Shown here: positions 50,801 to 60,374 of the stretch, one piece after another
Layout of the letters: every line of letters starts with the position of its first letter
Numbering within the stretch: position 1 is the stretch's first letter
Source of the DNA: Numida meleagris
Taxonomy: Eukaryota > Chordata > Aves > Galliformes > Numididae
Assembly (NCBI RefSeq): GCF_002078875.1
Contig: NC_034411.1
Span: forward strand, 31,514,260-31,578,259
DNA: 64,000 bases
Reading direction: 5' to 3'
Notes under the pieces: model-generated
Databases searched by the model: none
What the model saw: only the letters and a program-made list of their open reading frames with translations
What the model was told of the DNA's origin: nothing
Translations under genes and position numbers: made by a program

Positions 50801-51019
50801 ACAGTTACCTCAGTCGGTTGGTATAGGTATCTACACAGGTCTTCATTTTAGCCAACAAGGTCCCAACAGAAGCTTGTGACTCCAACTGTTCTTCCTCCTC
50901 TTCACTATTTTCTCCAGACAGAGGAAGCAATAATGGCACCATTGACGTGCAAGATGCAATAGCACGGAGTAATTCTAACAGGGCTCGGTAGAGAGGGACG
51001 TGTCGGGCCATATCCAAAA
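23631..51019 (-). CDS. BIRC6: BIRC6 (BRUCE/Apollon), C-terminal nine coding exons, partial gene
   Basis: BIRC6 is a giant (about 4,860 residues in human) inhibitor-of-apoptosis protein. It acts as a chimeric E2/E3 ubiquitin ligase on caspases, SMAC/DIABLO, HTRA2 and LC3, mostly in the cytoplasm and on trans-Golgi or midbody membranes. Here exons at 50809-51019, 43773-43918, 40660-40770, 39257-39474, 38502-38663, 36925-37002, 28619-28807, 24851-24985 and 23631-23807 join on the minus strand. They form one open frame of 474 full residues plus a stop. The joined peptide matches, almost residue for residue, the mammalian BIRC6 C-terminus as I remember it. Residues are numbered here from the first full codon of the 50809-51019 exon. 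The UBC domain covers roughly residues 190-353, with the catalytic cysteine at 284. The BIR domain and the rest of the protein lie upstream, outside the window. Splice sites and phases agree at all eight junctions, so this is a functional gene and not a retrocopy. Confidence 0.97.
23808..24850 (-). other. BIRC6: BIRC6 intron before the last exon
   Basis: This 1,043-bp AT-rich intron has gt/ag ends on the minus strand. No repeat or nested gene was seen. Confidence 0.9.
24851..24985 (-). CDS. BIRC6: BIRC6 exon, second from the 3' end
   Basis: The acceptor is tatacttgcag and the donor is gtgaga. The exon has 135 bp, 45 codons in phase 0 (residues 372-416). The peptide runs from [20 protein letters not shown] to MSHHAAALK. 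It is a helical extension just after the UBC core. Confidence 0.97.
24986..28618 (-). other. BIRC6: BIRC6 intron
   Basis: This 3.6-kb intron lies between the exons at 28619-28807 and 24851-24985. It is AT-rich, and a possible scrap of CR1 tail near 27845-27865 is too short to call. No nested gene was seen. Confidence 0.85.
28619..28807 (-). CDS. BIRC6: BIRC6 exon, third from the 3' end (C-terminal part of UBC domain)
   Basis: The acceptor is cttttaacag and the donor is gtgggt. The exon has 189 bp, 63 codons in phase 0 (residues 309-371). The peptide starts [20 protein letters not shown], typical of the E2 helix after the active site. It continues through a polar [20 protein letters not shown] insertion and ends with [16 protein letters not shown]. 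Confidence 0.97.
30417..30438 (+). repeat. G-rich run with G-quadruplex potential
   Basis: The plus strand carries an eight-G run, a T, a six-G run, then TGAAGGG. That gives at least four G-tracts of three or more with short loops. It lies in a BIRC6 intron on the strand opposite the transcript. Confidence 0.6.
30740..32000 (-). mobile_element. Ancient CR1 LINE copy, strongly diverged
   Basis: Scattered blocks match the complement of CR1 ORF2 in the right order. The clearest is the minus-strand frame 31554-31799, whose start [17 protein letters not shown] and next segment [12 protein letters not shown] recall the CR1 segment between endonuclease and RT. Others are a block at about 31055-31120 (tggagccaaacatttcattg, gtagaagtcaagtaggttca) and one at about 31920-31940 (ctgaagtccagggttgcaat). 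Frames are broken throughout. Both boundaries are approximate. Confidence 0.7.
31017..31049. repeat. Perfect 13-bp inverted repeat (hairpin), 7-nt loop
   Basis: TTTGACATCAGCA (31017-31029) and TGCTGATGTCAAA (31037-31049) are exact reverse complements around GAGGTTT. The right arm fits the normal CR1 sequence at this place and the left arm does not. This suggests the left arm was copied from the right one inside the old CR1. Confidence 0.88.
36925..37002 (-). CDS. BIRC6: BIRC6 exon, fourth from the 3' end (catalytic cysteine)
   Basis: The acceptor is gaccttcttag and the donor is a strong gtgagt. The exon has 78 bp, 26 codons in phase 0 (residues 283-308). It begins [17 protein letters not shown] and ends SSFLQ. 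The Cys at residue 284 is the E2 active-site cysteine that accepts ubiquitin, equivalent to human Cys4666 by my recollection. Counting from it to the stop gives 190 residues, one fewer than I expect in human. Confidence 0.97.
37003..38501 (-). other. BIRC6: BIRC6 intron
   Basis: This 1.5-kb intron lies between the two central UBC exons. It contains a possible old CR1 piece (about 37990-38130) and a short CA run at about 38207-38218. Confidence 0.85.
37990..38130 (+). mobile_element. Possible ancient CR1-like fragment
   Basis: The text around gcggtagaactcactactgt, gcaatgttgtagatgaagac and gggtttcaaaaagtcattgg follows the order of an old CR1 3' region that I remember as aactcattgcc...ggatgttg...ggtttcaaaa...ttgga. 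It is much diverged and has no tail, so this is only a tentative call. Confidence 0.4.
38502..38663 (-). CDS. BIRC6: BIRC6 exon, fifth from the 3' end (UBC core)
   Basis: The acceptor is acaatggtag and the donor is gtaggt. The exon has 162 bp, exactly 54 codons in phase 0 (residues 229-282). It holds the E2 core hallmarks: [12 protein letters not shown], then [16 protein letters not shown], then the [10 protein letters not shown] segment just before the active site. Most E2s have HPN at this last position. Here it is NPN, which is also how I remember mammalian BIRC6. Confidence 0.97.
38664..39256 (-). other. BIRC6: BIRC6 intron, 593 bp
   Basis: A short intron between UBC exons with normal gt/ag ends. 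Nothing else was seen in it. Confidence 0.9.
39257..39474 (-). CDS. BIRC6: BIRC6 exon, sixth from the 3' end (start of the UBC domain)
   Basis: The acceptor has a strong pyrimidine tract (ttttttttcctcttctag) and the donor is gtaaag. The exon has 218 bp: two bases of Asp156 and 72 codons (157-228). The peptide opens [13 protein letters not shown], passes through [19 protein letters not shown] and [20 protein letters not shown], and ends [11 protein letters not shown]. The second half forms the first helix and first strand of the E2 fold. Confidence 0.96.
39475..40659 (-). other. BIRC6: BIRC6 intron, 1.2 kb
   Basis: An AT-rich intron with no transposon recognised. It holds the small hairpin at 40106-40129. 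Confidence 0.9.
40106..40129. repeat. Perfect 9-bp inverted repeat (hairpin), T6 loop
   Basis: TTTACGAAT (40106-40114) and ATTCGTAAA (40121-40129) pair exactly around six Ts, inside an AT-rich BIRC6 intron. The CG inside each arm makes pure AT-richness a less likely cause. Confidence 0.85.
40660..40770 (-). CDS. BIRC6: BIRC6 exon, seventh from the 3' end
   Basis: The acceptor tataacag and the donor gtaggt bound 111 bp. Two bases finish Glu119, 36 full codons follow (120-155), then one base of Asp156. The peptide is basic ([20 protein letters not shown]) and then amphipathic ([15 protein letters not shown]), as expected for a helix leading into the UBC domain. The length is a multiple of three with matching end phases, so skipping it would keep the frame. 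Confidence 0.95.
40771..43772 (-). other. BIRC6: BIRC6 intron, 3.0 kb, mostly CR1
   Basis: About three quarters of this intron is the CR1 copy at 40937-43235. The rest is AT-rich and unremarkable. Confidence 0.9.
40937..43235 (-). mobile_element. CR1 LINE, 2.3 kb, longest copy in the window
   Basis: The 3' end is at the left (tatcatagaacggcttgggt) and the body reads on the minus strand, the same direction as BIRC6. It reaches back to the end of the endonuclease region: the frame 42945-43235 contains [20 protein letters not shown]. Then come the RT blocks, split over several frames. The frame 41641-41937 has [20 protein letters not shown] and FAEDTKLSG, where the usual FADD box reads FAED. 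The frame 41418-41624 has [13 protein letters not shown]. Multiple frameshifts make it inactive. Confidence 0.95.
43773..43918 (-). CDS. BIRC6: BIRC6 exon, eighth from the 3' end
   Basis: The acceptor gtccgcag and the donor gtaaaa bound 146 bp: one base completing Arg70, 48 full codons (71-118) and one base of Glu119. The peptide begins with a lysine-rich SKKDKAKAG stretch and continues through [20 protein letters not shown] to RQANQ. It lies just outside the UBC fold, in the linker leading into it. The phase matches the exon at 50809-51019, so no coding exon is missing in the 6.9-kb intron between them. Confidence 0.95.
44154..44275 (-). mobile_element. CR1 LINE 3' fragment, older subfamily
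   Basis: The plus strand shows tcatagaatatctcaagttg, ggaagggatccataaggatc and atggagtccagctcctcctt. These are the complement of a CR1 3' terminus of the type with the ccataaggatcat box. The inner boundary is approximate. Confidence 0.78.
44352..44425. repeat. Imperfect 29-30 bp tandem repeat, 2.5 copies
   Basis: Units begin aggatttaggatccctg (44352), aggatttaaaatcctcat (44381) and aggattcaggatccc (44411). The first two end ttcactaaacag and ttcactaaatgga. This is a small minisatellite-like array next to a CR1 fragment. Confidence 0.75.
50809..51019 (-). CDS. BIRC6: BIRC6 exon, ninth from the 3' end (helical region before the UBC domain)
   Basis: The acceptor is cctcttag and the donor is gtaact. 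The exon has 211 bp: two bases finish a split codon, 69 full codons follow, then two bases (AG) of a split Arg codon. The peptide starts [20 protein letters not shown] and contains a hydrophobic LLLPL run, an acidic EEEEE run (about residues 39-43) and ends [10 protein letters not shown] recognise it as the segment about 400 residues from the BIRC6 C-terminus. The exon that should precede it, expected to encode a peptide ending near LRNDS, was looked for upstream and not seen. Confidence 0.95.
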
Positions 51020-54000
51020 CTAAGAGGAAAAACAATTTACATTTATTACTAAAACTGTATCAAATTAATTATTAAAACGTTAATGACAGTTATAAAACAT
51101 GGTATTTTGTAACAGCCATTTAAAATTTAAGTTCAGTTTTAATTGGCTTGTCCAGAATAAATTGGGAAGATACCTGGAAAACAAAGGTTAGCAAAAGACA
51201 CAAGAGGACAAAAGAAGAAGTGCTAATGAGGTACACAGTAGGATTAGCACACAAACAATTATTTTCTGGAAGCTTATTACACAAACCTGGCTCATGGTGC
51301 ATGCCAACAGAAATGGCAAACAAACATCTATAGGGGAGAAATTCTAATCTTTTACTCCAAGACAAAGTAAAAAGCTTTATAGTGTAGCAGTGCAGCATTT
51401 GGTATTCCAATAGCATAAGCATTAATAAAGAAAGATTTCAATATCCTCCACTTTATGTATGGTTACCTTCTCCTTTGGGAAAATTTGTGTTACTGCAGGA
51501 ACATTTGTTGTCATGAAATAAATGAATTTATCTGCTAAGAGGTCTAGCTTTTCTCCTTTCCACGTAGAAAGCATCATCTTAAAAAACAATTATGCATTCT
51601 TCAGAGCATGCACTATTTGAAAAAGATGCATATTTTATCCGCACACTTGTGAACCACAAACCAGTAAAGATGAATAAGAAGATAAACTAGGCAGGCAAAG
51701 TTCACTGTCTAGTGTTGCTCAGAATGATATAAGTAACTGTGGCCAGAACATAGGTATCAGCTCTTCTAAGTAGGAAAGACATGCAGAGACACACATGATT
51801 CTAATGAATTCTCTAGCACCACATTGTTTATTTTTCTTTTCCACTTGCCTGGACAAATATGCAATGGATGTCATTTCAACTGACTTTATATCATTAATAG
51901 AAATCCTGAAAATGTAGCAATACGCAGATACTTTAACACAGCTGCTTCCTCTGTCCCCAGGACATACTATTTTTAACCTAACTGAAGAAAAAAAAGCCGT
52001 CGCTCTAGTTCAAAGTATTTACAAATGACTGAGTTTGATAAAATACATTTCTGCTTTTTCCAACACACACACACAAAAATTAACTGACAACTTGCATTAG
52101 GACAGAATGAAGCACAGAAGAACTCTTTAATGTTTCATTTAGCACATCTCACCCTCCAAGCTAAAGCATATCACAGACTTTCACGTCCCATTACCGATCC
52201 CTTAGTACTAAATGCAGCATGATGGGTCAGGATAAATAGCCAACTAAAATTCAACAAGCGAGTTTATCCAAGTTTTCAGCTGGATTTCTCTCTTCTTTGA
52301 TCAAGAGTTTGCTGTTCGTATTTTGAAACTACTAGAACACCCCAAACTCTTGACTGGGCAAAGATTTTTTGAGTTGAACAGAAGGAAGATTTACTGAAAC
52401 AAGGCATTAATCTGTCAGGTCTAGTATCACAGCTCTGAAAATACCCTGTGCTTAAATATATCACATATTTACATCAAACTTCAATGAATTTAAACACTGG
52501 CATTTAAGAAAATCAGCTGCTGATTTGCCATAATATATATAAATACACACATCCATTCCTTATGCTCAGTGCCTCCTCTGCAGTGAACAAAGACTGCCCA
52601 CAGAAAAATTCCCAGAATGTTTAAATGCTCATTAAAGCAACAAGAACAGGTCTGAGGTGAAGAGGTCTGTGTGAAGGGCTGGTGCATCTGGGCTCCTGGA
52701 CAAAAAGGGTGAGGGGAAAACAAAGACATGAGCTAAAACCCCCTGGCCCATCCCTCCTCAGTCCACCTCCAGCCTGCAGTGCTGAAACCATATAAACAAC
52801 AGCAGTCTGTTATGAGACAGCTGGGGGAAGGATAAACACCAACCTTTTGATAACCACAGTAGTTCACTAGGGAGAACTTTGCTCTTTCTTTCTGTAATTT
52901 AACCAACAAATTTTCACAAGGCCAGAAAACGTCATTTCAAATCCTTCAGTGCCTGCTTGCCCTCTCCTCCTTGGCTGGCTGGAGAGTTATGTTCAAATTC
53001 ACTGTTGTGAGGGAAACTGATGTAACTTTAACATGGAAATGTTTTCCAGGAAGAAAGGACAGAATTTATGTTTTTATCAGATTCAGCTAACTTACGCTGC
53101 TTTGCAATTGTTCCCTCGTGAGGTAAATGAAAAGCATTCGCTTGGTTTCAATTTAAACTCTCTACTTCTAGGGAACAACTACCATTTTTTATTTTTATTT
53201 TTTACTTCCACAATTTATCATTGTTTTTAAAATATTGCCTTCTAGACTCTTCTATCTCAATTCCTTGTTATCACCATGTCTTACATTAGTTTTGTTAATT
53301 ACACATATTAAAGATTATGACTTCTGCAAGTAAGCTTGTCCAGAATACCAGAGAAGAATTCCCCCTAGCCCTCCAGTGTAAAACCATACAGAGGGGAAAA
53401 TTTTCTCTCTTGAGACTGGATATCTGAGTAAGTAAAAAACTTGCTGTAAAGAACTCAAAATTGGCAAATTGCTGCTTATTATCTTTACTGGGCACTTCAT
53501 CTACTTCTAGTGCCTCCTTTACTTCAAATGAGACAGGATGCCAAACTGACTGCAGCATGTGTTTTCTGAAATACGATAAGAGTATATTTACTTTTAATTA
53601 AATGTCCCAAATTTGATTACGCTCCATTTTTAAGTTGCCGTGCTTAAGCCACTAGGAGTACACGATGCTGCTCTGTAAAAGAGCTACCTGGCCCAGCCCT
53701 GCTGCTGTGTCCAACCCCTGCTACCTGGGCCAGCCATGTGCACTCACGTGGCCACAGAACCTTCCAGAAGTGATGCAGAGCATAGCAGAGCCTCAACGAT
53801 CAGCGTGGAGAGCTCAGGCTCCAGCATCATCATCATTGCTCCTAGTTTGCAACATATTAAGTTAGCTGGGATCTATGAGGTATATGTCTTTCCTTTAGAT
53901 ACATTAGCTATGTAGATGGGAGAGTATTTCAGAAATATAAATGATATGGCTCTTAAAAAAAAAAGTTATTTAGATCTTGTATTTAAGTCCTTTATGGGAA

Positions 54001-55013
54001 CCAAAATTAAAAGGAATCAAATTTTCTACGCATGATATCATGGAGAAAAATATAAAACGCAAATCTGAAAATTAAGAAATCCTATTTCCATCAAATAGAA
54101 GCAACAGAACCTTTAGACTACCATCCTTACATACCTGTACCTCGCTGCCCATGATCACAGCAATTTGGCTTTTAAGCAAATATAAACATCAATGTAGAAC
54201 AAGTGTTACAAGTAAGCCACTGTGATGAAGCATGCTGTACCTTGGGGACATATGGAACTTTTTTTTCTGTCTTACTGAATTGGGCAATGCAAGCCTACAA
54301 TAACATTTTATTGATGTTAAGTACGGTGCCTTCTTGCGTCCGATTTCCTTTTCTACACATTAGAAAATAAAAATAAGTAATTTTGCTTATAGAGGTTCTA
54401 TAATTTGAATAGTTTTAGTACATCTTAAATATATCAGAATTATTTTTATACAGGTGCTTCAGTTGTATGAGAAGGCACTAAAAATGAAAAAAATGAAAAC
54501 AGGAGATTGAAATTCTTGGCTTTGTATAAAAGACAGATGGATACATTATCCAGGATTTTCTCCTACTCCAGCACCAAAAATATTATTCAATAATTACAAA
54601 TATCTGTTAGCATCCTGCTGCAGTATTTGCAATTTTGAAAGGAAATGAAGGCTAAAAATAAGTCAAGAATGGCGATTCATAAAATCACGCTTCCCTTGTA
54701 CCTGAACAGTGAGCAGTTCTGACTGGGGGCTGGTGGACGGGAGAAGAAACTGAAGTCATTTTAAGAACTCACCACTTTCAGAAGGTGCTAAACATCTGTC
54801 TTTGGAAAATGCCCATCTTTCACAACCACCAAAAGGCCGTGAGATAGGAAGGCACCTACCGCATCATCAAGGAGTTCTAAACACAATCTAGTTATTCCCA
54901 GAAAATAACTGATTTAGGTTCAAAAACTGTGATTTTAAAAGATTTGGATTGCTTTCCACATCTATTTATGCATCATTGATAAAGCACTATTTCTGAAGAG
55001 GACTTAAGTCTAT

Positions 55014-55902
55014 CCATAGAATCACCAAGGTTGAAAAAGACCTACAAGATCATCCAGTCCAACCATCCACCTACCACCAATAACCCCACTAAACCATGTC
55101 TCTCAACGCTATATCTAAACGTTTCTTGAACACCTCCAGGGACAGTGACTCCACCACCTCCCTGGGCAGCCCATTCCAGCGCCTGACCACTCTTTCAGAA
55201 AAGCAGAATTTCCTAATGTCCAGCCTAAATCTCCCCTGGTGCAGCTTGAGGCCATTCCCCCTCATCCTGTCACTAGTTACAAGAGAGAAGAGGCCGATCC
55301 CCAGCTCACTACAACCTCCCTTCAGGTAGTTACAGAGAGCGATGATGTCTCCTCTGAGCCTCCTCTTCTCCAGACTGAACAATCCCAGCTCCCTCAGCTG
55401 CTCCTCATAAGGCCTGTGCTCTAGACCCCTCACCAGCTTTGTCGCCCTCCTCTGAACACGCTCCAGGGCCTCAATGCCTTTCTTGCAGTGAGGGGCCCAA
55501 AACCAGCGCTGAGTACAGAGGGACAATGACTTCCCTACTCCTACTGGCAACACTATTTCTGATACAAGCCAGGATGCCATTGGCCTTCTTGGCCACCTGG
55601 GCACACTGCTGGCTCATGCTCAGCCGAGCATCGACCAATACCCCCAGGTCCGTTTCCTCCACACAACCATCCAGCCACTCTGCCCCAAGCCTGTAGCGTT
55701 GCCTGGGGTTGTTGTGGCCAAAGTGCAGGACTCTGCACTTGCTCTTGTTGAACCTCATCCCATTGGCTTCAGCCCAGAGATCCAGCCTGTCCAGATCTCT
55801 CTGTAGGGCCTCTCTACCCCCAGGCAGATTGACACTTCCTGCCAGCTTGATGTTGTCTGCAAACTTACTGAGGGTGCTCTCAATGCCCTCATCCATATGC
55901 AA
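55014..55902 (-). mobile_element. CR1 LINE, 5'-truncated, relatively young copy
   Basis: The 3' end is at the left (tccatagaatcaccaaggtt). Two overlapping minus-strand frames cover it. The frame 55471-55902 has [20 protein letters not shown] (the RT FADD box reads FADN), [17 protein letters not shown] and [20 protein letters not shown]. The frame 55089-55604 has [20 protein letters not shown] and [20 protein letters not shown]. One frameshift lies between them. The long open frames suggest it is younger than the other CR1 copies here. Confidence 0.94.
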
Positions 55903-58900
55903 TTATAACCTCGGTAAGTGAAAAAGCACGCGAGGGCAGGTAGCTTCATAGGATCAAGGTATTGCCTTAAATCGTGTAAGTAACTGTAACAAGATAATGC
56001 CCCGGTGAGTCTAATACGTTTGCTTTCTTTTAATATTATACAGTATTCAAACAAAGAATAGCCAGGCCTAATGGCCCATTAAATAGATAATATGGAGGAG
56101 CAATAAATTTTTCTGCAATTCATTTAGCAACCTCAGTACAACTTAACTGGGTATGAGTAAGATTATAAAACTTATTTCCATTGTAATGGACGTTTAAAAC
56201 ATAATGCAAAGATAAACATTTATTTTACAATATAAGAAATGATTAGTATAGTATACACACTATATTAAAAACATTCACACGTTACAGTAGATTGAAGAAA
56301 TAGAGAAGAATAATTTCTAAGAAAATGATGCCAAGTTCTGCCTTACTAGGATCTAACGTGAAAGCATTCCCACTGTGATTCTTACTATGACTAAAATAGG
56401 AATTTCTACCCCAAAGTGCTTGCAAACATAATGTAAAATGAGGCAAAACAGACACCTGAGGAACAATCACCACCTAAAAAAAAAAAAACCCTCCAAACCA
56501 GTTTTAAGTGCATCACATTTCCAGATGCATATAATCCTGGCTTCTATAATACAAGAAAAGTTGTATACAGGCGCTCCCAACCTATATTCTGGACATCATT
56601 TCACACTTATTATAACTACATCATTTCAGGACCTTTTCTTGCATTTCAGCCATTTTAGAGTCCACAAAAGTGTGGTTTTCTCAAACTATTTTATTGTATG
56701 TGCAATTTCTTTGTGCCTTTATTCCACAAACGTGACCATCTTGTTGCCACTGCTGAAGGAAACATGGCAATGATAGCACAAGGCACTCTTTCCAAGTGCA
56801 GCCATGAGATGCACAGCCTTGTTTAAAAGGAAATAACAGAAAAGGGCATTCTGTAGAAAATGCACAGTCTAGAAACAGGAAATATAAAGTTAAACCTAAA
56901 AATTCCTGCAAATAGTACAGCTTGCATTCAATAGACCGAGAGAGGGGAAAAACAGGTTAACACTGAACAAAATGACTTTTATAATCCATGATAAATCTGA
57001 ATTCTGATTTTACAGGAATGTTCTCATATTCCATGCCAAGAGCTTTGCTTCTTGCATGGGGCAGTTTCCAGAGACCCAAGAGCCTCCTCTGAGTCTCATT
57101 TCCTCGTTTGATTTGGATCTACTTTTCTCCTATTAGACTTCACGTCTTCCTAGAAAGACAAAATGTATTTTTTCTTTTCCTTTTTGTCTAGAAATACAAA
57201 CCCTGCCTCTATTTCAAGTAATGCAAAAGAAAAGTACCAATGTTTACCCAGAACAACTCTATTATAACTCTTCTATTCTATTATTCTTCTATTATGCTTC
57301 ATCAGGCATAAAGGCTCAAGATTTACTATACTGCATTCAAACCTCCCCGGCAAAAACAAACCAACAAAAAAAACCAATAACCCACAAAACCAAACCACCC
57401 AACCACAGGAGAACACTCTTCTACACCAAGGAACAGATTTTTTTTAAAAACAGTAACAAAGTTTAAAAGACATTGGTCTCCTCAATTTAAAAAGATGAAA
57501 GTAAATGAGGTTCTCATTATCATTTCTCTTAATTGAAACCTTTAAGCTCAATGTTAAGATCATAACTGCAGTACAACACACATCTGCCACTGTTTTTTTT
57601 TTTTTAACCTTCATATCAGTCAGAAGTTCTGTCAGCTTTACAATGTTTCTAAAGTATGCCTCATAATTAGTAAGGGTGCACTTAATAGGTTATTCAGAAA
57701 CCTAATATGCAAAGCTGTGATTAAGTTTTTCAGGATCTCCTTCTCCTACAAATGATTTTCAGCAGCAAGAAATGCCACTGCTCAAAAAAGACACACAAAA
57801 AACCACTGATCTTGTATTTTCAGTTAAAACCCTCATACAGCCTTGTGACCACAGACACTGCCAGACATCCACATGAGACAGTGCTTCTAAGTAGGGCCCC
57901 ACTCCCTTTTTTCTATAGATTTTACAAGTGCAGGCACTCCTCAGCCCCCTTTATTGCATCTTTTCCAACATATGATCTATGAATGCAGTCCATGCTGCAG
58001 GCGATAGTGTCAGTTCCAAATACGTCATGCTCTGCTGCCTCTTGATTTTCTGTTTCACAATCAACCCAGGGCAAGCCTCTTTTATAATAGCCCTAATTAG
58101 CACCCTACGTTCTGTTACATTTTGATAGAAAAAAGGATTGCCTACAGAATATTGCAAAATCAGATATCTTAGAGAAAACATTAACCTTAGGGCAAAAATA
58201 GAAGCTTTTTAAACATTGTCATCTTGTAATCATCTAATTACTCTAACTTTTTCTTTGCTTTTCCATATATAAAAGTGACACAAACATTTCATGGTACCAT
58301 TTTTGATTATCAGAAAAAAAAAAAAGCCATCAGAAGAGACAAGTCATTTTGCAGCAGGAGGAGGGGTATGCCTCACGCTGGAAGCCTGCTTCCAGCTCAG
58401 GAGTTACGAATCCTCTGTCAGAGAAGAGTGAAACAATGCAGTCAGGGTGGGTCTCCTCAAACATGCAGCGTCAGGCTCCAAGTTCATTATGATGATGATT
58501 ATTACTCAGATTCAGCCTTGTTCAAAGCATCTTGTTCCTATGGTGTCAGCACCAAGCTCAGTAGCAGTCAAAAAAAATCAGACCAAACGTCAGAAAATTG
58601 AAAGAAATTCGAAATTACTTATTGAGATGGCATTCAAACAGTAGCATGGCTTCAGCAGATGTGCATTTCTCTCTAGTCTCAAGAAGACAGCACAGAACTG
58701 GAAAAGGGATAAAGGAAAGGCAACTGAACAACTGAAGGCACGATGTGAGCTTCCGTACTACCTCAAATGAAACAAATGAAGATCTTGCAGCCTCAGTGAC
58801 TAATGAAGCATATGAAAAAGTTTTTTGAAATTATGAGTGGTAAACAAAACATGAACAGGACTGATCTGTACATTAAAAGAACTTGGCATGCCATGAGAAG

Positions 58901-60374
58901 ACTGAATTGTAAAAGAACAGCAGGACGCGTTACACAACACTTCACAGTTAGGCTTTGGAAGAGCTTAGCAATAAACGCGGGAGCAGAAATATTGTTAGGG
59001 GTTCAGAATTAATCGGGTAAATTCGTGTAAGAATGTAAGAACAGGGCACCGAGGACTCATAAATGCGGTGACACAAGCCCTGGCCACAAAACAGCATTAA
59101 CAGCACAGCAATTACAGGTCAGCCCCAGGGCTATGCTCTCCCACAGGCAACTGTTACTGCCCACTATCGGTGATAAAAGTAATAGGCTGACAAGCACAGC
59201 CTGTCCCCGGCGTTGCTGTGCTCACACATTTCTTCCAGGAAACTAGGAAAAAATAACAGGTTAACTGCTGCAGGAAAGGGAAATTGTGCATTTCAATTCC
59301 AAGGGGCAAGATGCATTGCTCGAGCTAGTTGGTCAGTCACCTGGAGTCTGGGTAGGAACGCTGCTCAGGGGGCAGCCCACTGCTCTTGTTGAAGTAGTTG
59401 TTGAAGTAGTTCTGCTTCACTTATTTTTAAAGCATATTTGACTTTGGTGAAGATAAGTACTTTCAAGAAAGTTTTGTTTACATGTGAAATTGAATAACAT
59501 TACTCACTTAAAAACTTGTTGTGAATACATCAATGAATCCAGAAAAAAAACCTTTGCCAGAAAAGCACAAGGCATTGTTTCATGAAGCCCACGTGTACAG
59601 CTGAGCAAATGCAACTGACAATTTCCTGTTTTGAAAGGGCAAAAAAAAGAAACCCAACAGATATGAAAGACATACAAGGGAAACTGGGCTTCGTAAACGA
59701 GCGTGATTACCAGAAGCACACATGGTCCACAACACTGGAAATAGTCCTACTTTCATGTCACACTCATGTCCCTGATAACAGAATCCATGAAAGACGTTGT
59801 TCTCTGCTATTAATTAACACTCCAAATAATCTTGAATAGACAGTCAGATAAGAAAAAGAAGTTTCTTGCAGGCAACAGAGCCATAAAATAAGAATAATGA
59901 AAACTAAAAATGAAAAAATGTCATATTCACTTTTTCTGGCCTTTTTTTTTGGTTTGTGTTTAAATGGTCCAGCAAGCATCAGCGTAGAAGAGACTTAACC
60001 AGAGCACTGCACAGAGAAAATTCCTACTGCCAATGGATCCAGTCCCACTGCAACTTGCAAAAATCTCCCCTCCCAAAGGTCAGTGCATTTCCCCAATATA
60101 AATTCTTTAAAACAACAGAACATGCAGAAAAGCAAGTAAGTGATAAAGCTTAACCAAATGATGTTTGCATCCAAACCTAGAAAACACGTATAAGGAAGCA
60201 TCGAAGCAAAGTTACAGAATCAGCATAAAATGATATAAGCACAGATAAAAGAAAGGAAGGAAATAAAGGGAAGATAGAAGAAAAGTTTTATGTAAAGGGC
60301 TTTCAGAGAATGCAAGAGAATTAGGTTTTTATGCCTGGACAGAGGATGAGAAAAAAGCTTCATTATTAATATGA

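Larger units (their letters stand above)
43919..50808 (-). other. BIRC6: BIRC6 intron, 6.9 kb
   Basis: This intron lies between the two most upstream exons in the window. It contains a CR1 3' fragment (44154-44275) and a short tandem repeat beside it (44352-44425). Open segments at 45029-45166 and about 48814-49020 look protein-like, but they are skipped by the BIRC6 frame: the flanking exons join in phase and the joined protein matches the known one. Confidence 0.85.

Noticed and set aside
51471..51496. A 26-bp microexon (acceptor cctgcag, donor gtaacc) fitting the phase of the first BIRC6 exon here
   Set aside because: The phase fits, but its peptide (NTNFPKGE) does not match the residues I remember before VLDMARH (near LRNDS).
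53295..53565. Open segment after tatttcag, with peptide starting MLQSVWHPVSFEVKEALEV
   Set aside because: There is no good donor and no match to BIRC6, and the reading frame runs on into low-quality sequence.
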